A stretch of DNA of 64,000 nt from an uncultured Pseudomonadales bacterium (GTDB lineage Bacteria > Pseudomonadota > Gammaproteobacteria > Pseudomonadales > Azotimanducaceae), in NCBI GenBank assembly GCA_958296195.1, contig OY282455.1, positions 1,116,001 through 1,180,000 of the forward strand, in the 5' to 3' direction. The notes under the pieces are model-generated. The model made no database searches and was not told where the DNA came from. It worked only from the letters and a program-made list of their open reading frames with translations. The translations under genes and the position numbers were made by a program. This document shows, piece after piece, positions 35,255 to 47,180 of the stretch (position 1 is its first letter; each line of letters starts with the position of its first letter).

Positions 35255-36396
35255 CCCTGCTGGCGGCCGACCTCCTAGCGGCTGCGACGGACCAGGTGGG
35301 ACGGGACGATTTCGGCAACCCGCAGTTCATTTGCGGCTTGGAAGTGCTCGTCGAGTCCATCAACGCTGAAGCGGCGCTCACCGAAGGCGGCGCGGCGGCG
35401 CAGCGCCAGCGCATCCTCGGTTTGCTCGCCAACCGGCTGCGCCTGCAGCAGGCGCTTGCCGAGCATCCCGAAATTCGCAGCGAACGCATCGCAGCGCCCA
35501 TCGTGATCGTCGGCCTGCCGCGCACCGGCAGCACCATGACCCACCGGCTGCTCGCCAGCGACCCAGCGCATACGGCGATGCTCTGGTGGGAGGGCCGCCA
35601 TCCGGCCATGCTGCCCGGCGAGCGGCGCGGCGAGCCAACCGAGCGGCGCGAACTAGGCCGGGCGGAGGTCGAGGCGGTGGTGGCGGCTTCGCCGCAGGCC
35701 ATGAGCATCCATCCTTGGGACTTCGAGGGTGCCGACGAGGAGGTGCTGCTCATCGAGCACAGCTTCCACAGCTCGGTGCCGGAGGCGCACATGCATCTGC
35801 CGAGCTACTCGCGTTGGGTGGAGGCGCAGAACCATGCGCCCGTTTACCGCGACCTTTTGGCGATGCTGCAGCACCTGCAGTGGCAAACGCCTGGGCGGAG
35901 GGCCAAGCGCTGGGTGCTGAAGTCCCCCCATCACCTGGGTTACATGGATGCGCTGTTCGAGGTGTTCCCAGACGCAAAGGTCATCCAGACCCACAGGGAC
36001 CCAATGCAGACCGTGCCCTCGCTCTGCTCCATGTGCGCCAACCTAGCCACCCCCTTAACGCGGGCGCCGGATCCGCAAGCCATCGGCGCCCATTGGCTGC
36101 GCAAGCTAAGCCGCAACCTGAACGCCTGCATGAAGGCGGCGACGCGCCGGCCCGACAACTTTTTGGACTTGCACTTCCGAGCAATGGTGCAGGACCCCAT
36201 CGCGCAGATGACGCGGGTGTATGAATTCGCCGGCGAGCGCTTCGGCGACCGCGCCGAGGCGGCCATGCGCGCCTACCGGGAGGACGACGCCCACCAAGCG
36301 GACGCCCACGCCTACAACTTGGCGGAATACGGCCTGAGCGAGGCGCAGATCGACTCGCTGTTCGGCGCCTACATCGAGCGCTACGAACTGCGCTAG
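35251..36396 (+). CDS. PAPS-dependent sulfotransferase family protein
   Basis: A 381-residue sulfotransferase (Sulfotransfer_3-like). The 5'-phosphosulfate loop is IVIVGLPRTGSTMTHRLLASD. WVLKSPHHLGYMDALFEVFPDAKVIQTHRDP gives the second PAPS element and the conserved RDP. DLHFRAMVQDPIAQMTRVYEF and the C-terminal YxLaEYGLSE region complete the family pattern. GTG 35251 overlaps the DUF1214 stop (GTGA). It is the last gene of the cluster. It would move sulfate onto a hydroxyl group, possibly one produced by the SDR (inference). Confidence 0.87.
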   Translation: MTLLAADLLAAATDQVGRDDFGNPQFICGLEVLVESINAEAALTEGGAAAQRQRILGLLANRLRLQQALAEHPEIRSERIAAPIVIVGLPRTGSTMTHRLLASDPAHTAMLWWEGRHPAMLPGERRGEPTERRELGRAEVEAVVAASPQAMSIHPWDFEGADEEVLLIEHSFHSSVPEAHMHLPSYSRWVEAQNHAPVYRDLLAMLQHLQWQTPGRRAKRWVLKSPHHLGYMDALFEVFPDAKVIQTHRDPMQTVPSLCSMCANLATPLTRAPDPQAIGAHWLRKLSRNLNACMKAATRRPDNFLDLHFRAMVQDPIAQMTRVYEFAGERFGDRAEAAMRAYREDDAHQADAHAYNLAEYGLSEAQIDSLFGAYIERYELR

Positions 36397-36494
36397 CGCA
36401 GCGTCGCCCGGGCGATGCCCAACCGATGGTCCCCGGCATCGCCAATGCCCCTAGCCGCCCCGGTGACCAAGGCTTTCTTGTCCTTGATGTCCAC
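36393..36494 (-). pseudogene. SDR gene remnant (N-terminal stub)
   Basis: Minus-strand GTG 36494 follows a strong GAGGAGGGAGGCA ribosome-binding site. It begins VDIKDKKALVTGAARGIG, the unmistakable N-terminal cofactor loop of a short-chain dehydrogenase. The frame then leaves the family (DAGDHRLGIARATLR) and stops after about 33 codons. The rest of the gene is absent. It is a truncated gene, not a functional SDR. Confidence 0.75.
36401..36418. repeat. 18-bp near-perfect palindrome
   Basis: GCGTCGCCCGGGCGATGC, with only G-T type mismatches, lies 5 bp after the sulfotransferase stop and within the SDR remnant. No T-run follows, so it is not a typical intrinsic terminator. Confidence 0.4.
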
Positions 36495-36630
36495 TGCCTC
36501 CCTCCTCACTAGCAACTGCTTAGCCCGGACCCCGGATGCAGGAACGCTGGTGGCGCTCAAAGGCGTGTGCGGTAGGGGCATCCATTAGTGCAAGGGGGCA
36601 CCTGGGCAACGCGCTCCTTGCCGCCGGGCG

Positions 36631-37212
36631 TCAGGGCGTTGCCGTTTGTTCAGCTTCGACGGATTGAGCCTTTTTTAGGTCAAGCGGCTGTGCATTGAAG
36701 GGTTGATCCTCTTCAAAGCTAAGCAGCTCCACATCGAAAATCAGGGTTGCGCCTGGGCCAATGAGTTCGCCGGCGCCTCGGTCGCCGTAGGCTAGTTCCG
36801 GTGGAATGGTGAGCCGCCACTTGGCGCCGGGGGACATCAACTGCAATGCTTCGGTCCAGCCGGGAATGACCTGGTCCAAGCGGAAATTGGTGGGTGCGCG
36901 CCGGTCATAGGAACTGTCAAAAACGGTGCCGTCCACCAAGCGGCCCTCGTAATGCACAACCACTGCGTCTGTGGCCTTCGGACGGGGACCGTCGGCGGCC
37001 ACCAACACTTGGTAGCGCAGTCCCGAGGGTAGGCTGACGATTTCGGGTGCGTCTTCGGCGACCGACCCGGCTGGAGCGGTCTCCTCCGCTGCCGGCGCAT
37101 CCGTCGCGGCCCCTTCGCCAGCCTGTGGCGACGCTTCCTCGCCGGTTCCACCGCAGCCGGCAACGACCAGAACCGCTAACCCAAACCAAACTGAAACCTC
37201 TTTGCACCTCAT
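36631..37212 (-). CDS. FKBP-type peptidyl-prolyl isomerase lipoprotein
   Basis: A 193-residue lipoprotein: signal FGLAVLVVAGC with the lipidated Cys at residue 20, then a ~40-residue Ala/Glu-rich linker. A single FKBP domain follows (LPSGLRYQVL, VVVHYEGRLVDGTVFDSSYDR, IPGWTEALQLMSPGAKWRLTIPPELAYGDRG, LIFDVELLS). A short charged tail ends the protein. It should be anchored in the envelope and catalyse prolyl isomerisation during protein folding. The N-terminal dimerisation domain of FkpA/Mip is missing. It is divergent from prc. Confidence 0.92.
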   Translation of the reverse strand: MRCKEVSVWFGLAVLVVAGCGGTGEEASPQAGEGAATDAPAAEETAPAGSVAEDAPEIVSLPSGLRYQVLVAADGPRPKATDAVVVHYEGRLVDGTVFDSSYDRRAPTNFRLDQVIPGWTEALQLMSPGAKWRLTIPPELAYGDRGAGELIGPGATLIFDVELLSFEEDQPFNAQPLDLKKAQSVEAEQTATP

Positions 37213-37426
37213 GGACTGTCCTCTTGAAGTTAACTTTGAGCCTGCCGCCAGCCTGGCCTTGGATGATCAGTGTGCCCATTTACGGGACAGCACACTAGCG
37301 CAGCCGTCGCTATAATAACAGCCTGTCGCCCCGCCAATAAGTGCGTCGGCGCAAGGCGCTTGCCTTGCATGGATGCCCCTGTTTGCGGGACGGTGTGCCC
37401 ATGCTTGCAGTCACTAGAGTGTGCCC

Positions 37427-39568
37427 ATGCCACGGACTCGAACCTTTGTTGCCCCAGCCCTTGCCGCGGTCGGTGCCGCGGCGCTCGCCCTTTGGGCCGC
37501 CGCCGAGGCGCCCATTCTCGCTCCCTTGGACGTCCACAAGCGCACCAGCCTGGCCATCGTTGAGCAGTTGCGCCACAACCACTATTTGCGCAAGTCCCTG
37601 AACGATGAGACGTCCAGCGAGATTTTTGACAACTACCTGAACACGCTCGACGGCGCCCGCCTGTACTTCAGCGCCGCCGACATCGCCGCCATTGAGGAGT
37701 ACCGCCACCGGCTGGACGACGCCTTGAAGCGCGGCGACTTGCGGCCGGCGTTTGACATCTTCAATCGCTACCAGCAGCGCGTGGTCGAGCGGTTGGAGTA
37801 TCTGCTGTCCGAGCTGGACAAGGGCGTTGGCGTCTTCGACTTCACGCTTGACGACGCCATCCTGCTGGACCGCAGCGAAACGCCTTGGCTGGCCGACGCC
37901 GCAGCGGTTAACGAAAGTTGGCGCAAACGCCTCAAGAGCGCGGTGCTCAACATGAAGCTCAGCGGCAAGGCGGACGCGGAAATTCAGGAGCTTCTGACCA
38001 AGCGCTACGGCAACCGCTTGAAGCAGGCCCTGCAAACCACCAGCGAAGACGCTTTCGGCCTGTACGCCAACGCCTTCACTAGCGTCTATGACCCGCACAC
38101 CAGATATTTTTCGCCGCGCACCTCGCAAAACTTCAACATCAACATGTCGCTCTCGCTGCAAGGCATCGGCGCGGTGCTGCGCAGCGAGGATGACTACACC
38201 TCCGTGGTGCGCTTGGTGCCGGCCGGGCCGGCCGCCAAGTCCGGCCGGATCAAGCCGTCGGACCGCATCATCAGCGTGGGCCAAGGCCGGCGCGGCCCCT
38301 TGATCGACGTGGTGGGCTGGCGGCTTGACGACGTTGTGGAGCTGATTCGCGGGCCTAAGGGCTCAACGGTGCGTCTTGAAGTGGTGCCGGAGGAGTCCAA
38401 GGAACAGGTCGCCAAAGTGGTCCAGCTCATGCGCAACACCGTGAAGCTGGAGGAGCAGGCGGCGCAAAAGAAACTCTTGACCCTGAACCGAGACGGGCGC
38501 AGCTATCGGCTTGGCGTTGTCGAAATTCCAACTTTCTACGCAGACCTCAAGGCCATTAGAGATGGCGACTCAAACTACCGCAGCACCGCCACCGACGTGG
38601 AGCGGCTGGTCCGGGAACTGGACGCCGAAGGCATTGACGGCTTGGTGGTGGACTTGCGCAACAACGGCGGCGGTTCGCTGCAGGAAGCCGACCGGCTTAC
38701 GGGCCTGTTCATCCAATCCGGACCGACCGTGCAAGTGAAGGCCACCCGTCGCCAACCCAACATCTATGAAGACGTTGACGATGGGGTGGTCTGGGCCGGA
38801 CCTTTGGCGATCATGGTGAATCGGCTTTCCGCCTCCGCTTCGGAGATCTTCGCCGGCGCCATTCAGGACTACGGGCGCGGCCTCATCGTCGGCAGCCGCA
38901 CCTTTGGCAAGGGTACGGTGCAGACGCTTGTGCCCCTCAACCGCGGACAGCTAAAACTCACCGCCGCCAAGTTTTACCGGGTTTCCGGGCGGAGCACCCA
39001 ACATCGGGGCATCCTCCCCGACATAGAGTTTCCAGACATCTACAACGCGGAGCACATTGGCGAGAGCAGTCTGGAGGGCGCCATGCCTTGGGATCAAATC
39101 CAGCCGGCGGCCTACCGCCAGGCCAGCAACATAAGACCCGCTCTGACCTATCTGCGCACCCGCCACGGGGAGCGGGCGGCCGACAATCCGGACTTCGTTT
39201 ATATGCGCCGCCTAGCGGAGCGGGTAGAGCACGATGCGGCCACGGAACAGCTATCGCTGAATGAAGCGGAGCGCCGCCGCGAAAAGGCGGACTGGGAGGC
39301 TTGGCGCCTTGAGCTGGAAAACGCCTTGCGCTTGGCCAAGGGCGAGCCGCCTCTGCAGAGCTTGGACGACTTGGAAACGGATGACGACTTGGCCGCCACG
39401 GAAGAAGACCTGCCGCCCGCCGAAGATCCCATGCTGGCGGAAGCCGGCCAAGTGCTGCTGGACTTGATCGGCTTCGGGCGCCAAGTGGCGATGCTGGACT
39501 CCGGCCCCGTGGAAAACCTGGCGGCTAGGAGCATCGCTGACCCAATCGCCGCGGACATTGCGGACTAG
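37427..39568 (+). CDS. prc: Tail-specific C-terminal processing protease Prc/Tsp
   Basis: A 713-residue periplasmic protease with an N-terminal signal segment (~1-25). Domains in order are an N-terminal helical part (~30-220), a PDZ domain (~230-310, IGAVLRSEDDYTSVVRLVPAG), and an S41 protease core with Ser470 (RLSASASEIFAGAI) and Lys495 (TFGKGTVQ), 25 residues apart as in E. coli Tsp. A C-terminal DUF3340-like part and an acidic tail follow. The start is taken as ATG 37427; GTG 37421 is two codons upstream. It would trim or degrade periplasmic proteins by C-terminal tails. Confidence 0.95.
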   Translation: MPRTRTFVAPALAAVGAAALALWAAAEAPILAPLDVHKRTSLAIVEQLRHNHYLRKSLNDETSSEIFDNYLNTLDGARLYFSAADIAAIEEYRHRLDDALKRGDLRPAFDIFNRYQQRVVERLEYLLSELDKGVGVFDFTLDDAILLDRSETPWLADAAAVNESWRKRLKSAVLNMKLSGKADAEIQELLTKRYGNRLKQALQTTSEDAFGLYANAFTSVYDPHTRYFSPRTSQNFNINMSLSLQGIGAVLRSEDDYTSVVRLVPAGPAAKSGRIKPSDRIISVGQGRRGPLIDVVGWRLDDVVELIRGPKGSTVRLEVVPEESKEQVAKVVQLMRNTVKLEEQAAQKKLLTLNRDGRSYRLGVVEIPTFYADLKAIRDGDSNYRSTATDVERLVRELDAEGIDGLVVDLRNNGGGSLQEADRLTGLFIQSGPTVQVKATRRQPNIYEDVDDGVVWAGPLAIMVNRLSASASEIFAGAIQDYGRGLIVGSRTFGKGTVQTLVPLNRGQLKLTAAKFYRVSGRSTQHRGILPDIEFPDIYNAEHIGESSLEGAMPWDQIQPAAYRQASNIRPALTYLRTRHGERAADNPDFVYMRRLAERVEHDAATEQLSLNEAERRREKADWEAWRLELENALRLAKGEPPLQSLDDLETDDDLAATEEDLPPAEDPMLAEAGQVLLDLIGFGRQVAMLDSGPVENLAARSIADPIAADIAD

Positions 39569-39665
39569 GCGCCCAACCGAAAACCACGTTTTCCCTGCAA
39601 CGGACGGCGATTCCGGTAGGTACACCTAAGGACTTGCGCCTAGTGTTGGTGCCGGGCTGGCTGCC

Positions 39666-41675
39666 CTACTCAGGCAACAGAAACTCCAGGGAGCGGCTTT
39701 CGATGGTGTTCAGCAAGGCCGCTTGAAACGCCGCGAAGCTTAAAGTGTGCTGTGCTTTTTGGCCGTAGCGCCGCAGCGTGACCTTGCCTTCCGCCGCTTC
39801 CCGCTCGCCGACCACCAAGAGGTTCGGAATCTTCATGGTCACGCCTTGGCGAATCTTCTTGGGCACGGTGTCACTGGATGGCGCCAGCTCGGCGCGCACC
39901 ATGCGCTCCCGCAGGCCGGCGACGATCGTCTTCGCATAGCTGTCAAAGCGCTCCGACACCGTGATGACCTGCACCTGCACCGGCGCCAGCCAAGTGGGGA
40001 AGGCACCGCCATAGTGCTCCAGCAGAAAGGCCACCATGCGCTCGTGGGTGCTCAGGGGCGCTCGATGGATGCAGTAGGGCGTGTGCAGTTCCCCGTCGGC
40101 GCCGACGTAGCGCAAGCCGAGTGACTCCGGCTGGGAGAAGTCCAACTGCACGGTGGAAAGGGATTCCTCCCGGCCGGTGACCGTGGTGAACTGAATGTCG
40201 ATCTTCGGGCCGTAGAAGGCCGCTTCGCCAACGCCATCCACATAGTTGACGCCCATTTCCCGCAGCACCTCCGCCAGGATGGCTTCCGAGCGGGCCCAGG
40301 CGCCGGGGTTGTCAACATACTTGTCGCGGCCCTTGGGGTCCTCCGGGTCCCAGCGGGACAGGCGCACGACGTAATTGTCCAGCCCCAGCACCGCATAGGC
40401 TCGCTGGTAAAGGCGCATCACCGCCTTGAACTCGTCCTTGATCTGGGTCTCGGTGCAGTAGATGTGGGCGTCGTTCATGCACATGCCCCGCACCCGCAGC
40501 AGGCCGCCGACGGCGCCGGAGTCCTCCCAGCGATAAACATGCCCGTACTCGGCAAGGCGCATGGGCAGTTCCCGATAGCTGCGGGGGGAGGCGGCAAACA
40601 CCTTGTGGTGGTGCGGGCAGTTCATGGGCCGCAGGCGGTAGGCATCCTTGACAGAGAGGGTCGCACGGTCCCTTAGCCCCACCGAGGAACCAATGCTGAC
40701 GGCCATCTTCTCAACGCCATCGCCTTGCCTGCTGCCTTGCCTCGGAGAATCCGCTTCGTCCGCCCCTGTCTGCCCAGCATTGTCGTTCAAACCTGGAGCT
40801 GATTCTTCGTCCTCTTCGGATTCGTCGTCCAAGCGGCGACTCTCCACCACCTGCATGGCCGGATACATGTCCTCGGCGTAGTAGGGCAGATGCCCGGACT
40901 TGAAGTACAGCGCCTCCCGCGCCAGTTGCGGCGTGGCGACGCGCTGGTAGCCGGCCTTGAACTCCAGCTCCTTGGCCAGCTTCTCCAATTCGTCTCGAAT
41001 CACCGTGCCGTTGGGTAGCCACAGCGGCAGCCCCCGGCCCACTTCGTTGTCTATGGCGAAGATGCCCAGCTCCCGGCCCAGCTTCTTGTGGTCCCGCTCC
41101 TGAGCCAGCCGCCAGCGCTCCACATGGGCCTCCAACGCCTCCCGGTCGGCGAAGGCCCATGCGTAGATGCGGGTCATCATTCGGTTGCGGGAGTCGCCTC
41201 GCCAATAGGCGCCGGCGACGCTGCGCAGCTTGAAGGCGTCCCGGGGGATATCCTTGGTGGTATGCACATGGGGGCCCTCGCACATGTCTAGGAAGGGGCC
41301 GTTGCGGTAGAAGGAGAGTTCCTGCAAGCCGTGCTTCTCGAGCAACTCCGCCCCGTACTCCCGCTTGTAGGGCTCCCCCATTTCGTCAATGCGGGCGAGG
41401 GCCGCGGCGGCCGGCAGGTCCTCCCGATAGAAGCGCTGGCCCTTCTTGATGATTTTCCTCATGCGCCGCTCGATTTCCGGGAAGTCCGCCTCGGTGAGCG
41501 GCTCGCTTAGGATGAAGTCGTAGTAGAAGCCGTCCTTGATGGGGGGGCCGAAGCCGAGGGTGGCGCCGGGCTGCATATCCAGCACCGCTTGCGCCAGCAC
41601 ATGGGCTAGGCTATGGCGAACCCTGTGTAGTTCGTCATCCCGCCGCTCATCGCCGCTGTGTTCAAAGGACGCCAT
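39666..41675 (-). CDS. thrS: Threonyl-tRNA synthetase, TGS-less with acidic insertion
   Basis: A 669-residue class II synthetase. The N-terminal TGS domain is absent: the protein opens near the editing/SAD domain (HSLAHVLAQAV and CEGPHVHTT, giving HxxxH and CxxxH). The catalytic zinc site is intact (RPMNCPHH, then CIHRAPLSTHERM), and motif 2 is EYGHVYRWEDSG. The C-terminal anticodon-binding domain (QVQVITVSERFDSYA onward) is complete. Between YAEDMYPAM and YRLRPMNCP there are about 60 extra residues, mostly acidic and Ser/Gly-rich (about 40644-40850). ATG 41675 is preferred to TTG 41699. No infC-rpmI-rplT follows, unlike many gammaproteobacteria. Confidence 0.93.
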   Translation of the reverse strand: MASFEHSGDERRDDELHRVRHSLAHVLAQAVLDMQPGATLGFGPPIKDGFYYDFILSEPLTEADFPEIERRMRKIIKKGQRFYREDLPAAAALARIDEMGEPYKREYGAELLEKHGLQELSFYRNGPFLDMCEGPHVHTTKDIPRDAFKLRSVAGAYWRGDSRNRMMTRIYAWAFADREALEAHVERWRLAQERDHKKLGRELGIFAIDNEVGRGLPLWLPNGTVIRDELEKLAKELEFKAGYQRVATPQLAREALYFKSGHLPYYAEDMYPAMQVVESRRLDDESEEDEESAPGLNDNAGQTGADEADSPRQGSRQGDGVEKMAVSIGSSVGLRDRATLSVKDAYRLRPMNCPHHHKVFAASPRSYRELPMRLAEYGHVYRWEDSGAVGGLLRVRGMCMNDAHIYCTETQIKDEFKAVMRLYQRAYAVLGLDNYVVRLSRWDPEDPKGRDKYVDNPGAWARSEAILAEVLREMGVNYVDGVGEAAFYGPKIDIQFTTVTGREESLSTVQLDFSQPESLGLRYVGADGELHTPYCIHRAPLSTHERMVAFLLEHYGGAFPTWLAPVQVQVITVSERFDSYAKTIVAGLRERMVRAELAPSSDTVPKKIRQGVTMKIPNLLVVGEREAAEGKVTLRRYGQKAQHTLSFAAFQAALLNTIESRSLEFLLPE

Positions 41676-42050
41676 GCGCCACCCGCTCAGCAAAACCAAC
41701 CCAGCGCGGCCCGCAAGGGGCCGCCGTCAAGCGCCAAACGCAAATGATATCGGCAGGGCCGAGGCTTTCCCACCGCTTAATGGCGGCAAGTGGATGCTTC
41801 GCTAGTTCCCGACCGCTTGGGAGGGTGGCGGCAAGCGCCGCCCCCATAGCAGTTTCCTCGTGATCACTTGCTCATTTGCGCCAGTGACAAAGCGCCCTTT
41901 GCTCCGCCAAAGGCACATTAAGAGTAAACTAAAGCGTTCGCTTTTTAAGAGCGACGCCGTGAAAAGACTGCGGCAATTAGGCGTTGTCATTTCGGCGGCA
42001 GTGCGCTAAACAGGCCCTTTGCGCCACCTTCGCCGAGCGCCCCGACCGCC
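41676..42050. other. Divergent intergenic region between thrS and SLC13/TrkA_C gene
   Basis: This 375-bp stretch has no supportable gene. It should hold the promoters of two divergent genes. A local AT-rich patch (about 41918-41950) contains an imperfect hairpin with arms GCGTTCGCT (41934-41942) and AGCGACGC (41950-41957). No T-box or other recognisable leader was found. Confidence 0.5.
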
Positions 42051-43846
42051 ATGCCCGACATTCCCAATCCGCACGCTTTGGCGTCCATGTTGCTGACGGT
42101 GGTCGCCTTGATCTTGTTTAGCCGCGAGAGGTTGCGGCTGGAGATCACCAGCCTTGGCCTGATCTGCGTTCTGGCGATGGGCTTCTCCCTCTTTCCGTTT
42201 GGCGACTTCAAGCCCACGGACTTCTTCTTCGGCTTCGGCCACGAAGCCCTGATCGCCGTCAGCGCCCTGATGGTGCTGGGCCAGGGGTTGGTGCAAACCG
42301 CCGCGTTGGAGCCGGTGGGGCGGCTGCTGGGACGCTTTTGGGTGCGGCTGCCCTATCTCTCGTTCATGCTCACCTTGGCGCTCGGCGCGGTGCTGTCCGC
42401 CTTCGTGAACAACACGCCCATCGTGGTGCTGCTGCTGCCCATTCTGGTGAGCGTGTGCCTGCGGGCCAAAACCTCCCCTTCCAAGATTCTCATGCCGATG
42501 GGATTCGCCACGCTGATCGGCGGCATGGGCACCACCATCGGCACCTCGACCAACCTGCTGGTGGTCAGCGTCGCCTCTGATCTGGGTTTGGAGCGGTTCG
42601 GCCTGTTCGACTTCTTCTATCCGGCGGCCATTGGCGGCTTGGTGGGCTTGGCCTATCTTTGGCTGGTCGCGCCGTTGCTGCTGCCGTCGCGGGATATTGA
42701 GCTCAGCGACGCATCGCCACGACTGTTCGATGGGCGCCTGCACCTCCCGGCCGAATCCCCCGCCATCGGCAAAACCCTCTCGGAGGCGGCTGACCTGTGC
42801 GAGGGCAAGCTGGAGGTGATGCGCATTCGCCGCGGCGAGGCGGCGATTCTGCCCTTCCCGGACGTCATCCTGCGGGTCGGGGACCGGCTGCGGGTGCGGG
42901 ACACGCCGCAGCACTTGAAGTTGTTTGAGGACGCCCTGAGGGCGACCCTGCACGACGCCCACCCGAACAACGAGGCGCAAAACCCGCTGGCGGCGGAGCA
43001 CCAAAGCCTGGCCGAAATCGCCGTGGTGGCCGGCTCGCGCCTGGACCGCACCAGCCTAAGCGCGGTTCGTTTTCTCGATCAGTTCCAGCTGGTCGCGTTG
43101 GCCCTGCACCGGGCCGGTCGGGAAATTCTCGGCAGCGACGACAACATCGAGCGCACCCTGCTGCGGCCTGGCGACATTCTGCTGGTGCAGGGCGCCCGGG
43201 AGCATATCGCCCGCCTGAAGAAGAGCGCCGAATTCCTGGTGCTGGACGCCACGGTGGATTTGCCCCAATCGCGCAAGGCGCCCATCGCGCTGGGCATCTT
43301 CGTGGCGGTCATCGCCGCCGCCGCCACCGGCCTCATGCCCATCGCCGTCAGCGCCGTCACCGGCGCCTGCCTGCTGCTGCTGACCCGTTGCCTGACCATC
43401 AACCGGGCCATCCGAGCCATCAACTCGTCGGTCTTCTTCGTGGTGGTCGCCAGCCTAGCGCTAGGCCGCGCCCTCGTGGAAACGGGCGCGACGGACTACC
43501 TGACGGACGCCTTCCTGTTCGCCACCTGGGGTGCGCACCCTTTAGTTATATTGGGGGCCCTGATGGCGCTTCTTGCCCTGCTGACCAACGTGGTGTCCAA
43601 CAACGCCGCCGCGGTGGTCGGCACGCCCATCGCCATCGGCATCGCCCAACGCCTTGGCTTGCCACCGGAGCCTTTCGTGCTGGCGGTGCTGTTCGGCGCC
43701 AACATGAGCTACGTCACGCCCATGTCCTACCAAACCAACCTGTTGGTGATGAGCGCCGGCAACTACCGGTTTGCAGAGTTCGTCAAGGTCGGGGCGCCGC
43801 TGACCGTTCTGATGCTGGTCGCCCTAACCTGGGCGTTGGCGGAGAT

Positions 43847-43856
<10 letters not shown>
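42051..43856 (+). CDS. SLC13-type permease with two TrkA_C (RCK_C) domains
   Basis: A 601-residue membrane carrier. The N-terminal half has the re-entrant motif AFVNNTPIVVLLLPIL and GGMGTTIGTSTNLLVVS; the C-terminal half has LTNVVSNNAAAVVGTPIAIG. Between them lie two cytoplasmic TrkA_C modules (about residues 215-300 and 315-400: VILRVGDRLRVRDTP, LRPGDILLVQG). This architecture is that of putative sulfate, selenite or citrate carriers (YbaR/SAC1-like). The TrkA_C parts probably sense a nucleotide or ion. Its 3' end overlaps the 3' end of convergent acnA by 10 bp. Confidence 0.9.
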
Positions 43857-46528
<2,672 letters not shown>

Positions 46529-46696
46529 GCGCATTCCCCACTGCACCCACCCGGAAAGCTGCAAACAAGGCGCCGCAGCGGCGGCGGGAAAAGTGAGGCA
46601 TTTTAACCCGGTCTGCGCCGCTTTTCGTGAGGCGTGGAAGGGGCCTGTGCGCCGTCGCTCTCGATGGGCGTTCGGCGCACAGGCGGCTCTCCGTGG

Positions 46697-47113
46697 TCAA
46701 TGCACATCCACCGAGATGGTGCGGGGCAGAACCTCTTGCCGCTTGCGCACACTGAGGCTCAGCGACCCGTCCTTGACGGTGGCGGCGATGCTGTTGTCAT
46801 CCACATCCTCCGGCAGGCGGAAGCTGCGGAAGAACTCGCCGTAGCGTCGCTCCACCCGATGCCGGCGGGCGTCGCCGTTGCTTTCGGACTTGCGCTCGCC
46901 GCTGACCGTCAGAACGCCGTCCTTCACCGTGACGTTGATGGCGTCACGAGGCACGGAGGGCAGGTCCAGCTCGATCAGATAGGCTTCGTCCGTCTCCGAG
47001 ATGTCCGCCGCCGGCGACCACTGCACCGGCCCGGCCGGCTCGTCGCCAAAAACGCCGTAGCGCGGAAAGATGCGATCAAGCTCCCGAAAGGGGCTCCAGC
47101 TCATCATGTTCAT
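46697..47113 (-). CDS. Small heat-shock protein, Hsp20/IbpA family
   Basis: A 138-residue alpha-crystallin-domain chaperone that holds unfolding proteins. WSPFRELDRIF opens the protein, and the domain runs from PAADISETDEAYLIELDLPSV through GVLTVSGERK and ERRYGEFFRSFRLPEDVD to ATVKDGSLSLSVRK (A-x-x-x-n-G-v-L signature). The C-terminal I-x-I/V anchor is ISVDV. ATG 47113 is preceded by AAGGAGA. The 5' leader can pair with this ribosome-binding site (see separate entry). Confidence 0.93.
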   Translation of the reverse strand: MNMMSWSPFRELDRIFPRYGVFGDEPAGPVQWSPAADISETDEAYLIELDLPSVPRDAINVTVKDGVLTVSGERKSESNGDARRHRVERRYGEFFRSFRLPEDVDDNSIAATVKDGSLSLSVRKRQEVLPRTISVDVH

Positions 47114-47120
47114 GGTTCGT

Positions 47121-47151
47121 CTCCTTGCAGTTGAAGTTGCGACAGGAGCAA
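47121..47151 (-). promoter_or_regulatory. Possible RNA thermometer in the hsp20 leader
   Basis: On the minus strand the leader contains TTGCTCCT (47151-47144), then a 17-nt loop, then AAGGAG (47126-47121), the ribosome-binding site of hsp20. CTCCT can pair with AGGAG and hide it. ROSE-type thermometers of small heat-shock genes use a UUGCU anti-Shine-Dalgarno element, which is present here. Only this one short stem was checked. Confidence 0.4.
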
Positions 47152-47180
47152 TGTGGGTGCGATTGAGAAAAACCAAAGAT

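Noticed and set aside
36397-36420. Intrinsic terminator after the sulfotransferase gene
   Set aside because: The palindrome has no loop and no T-tract.
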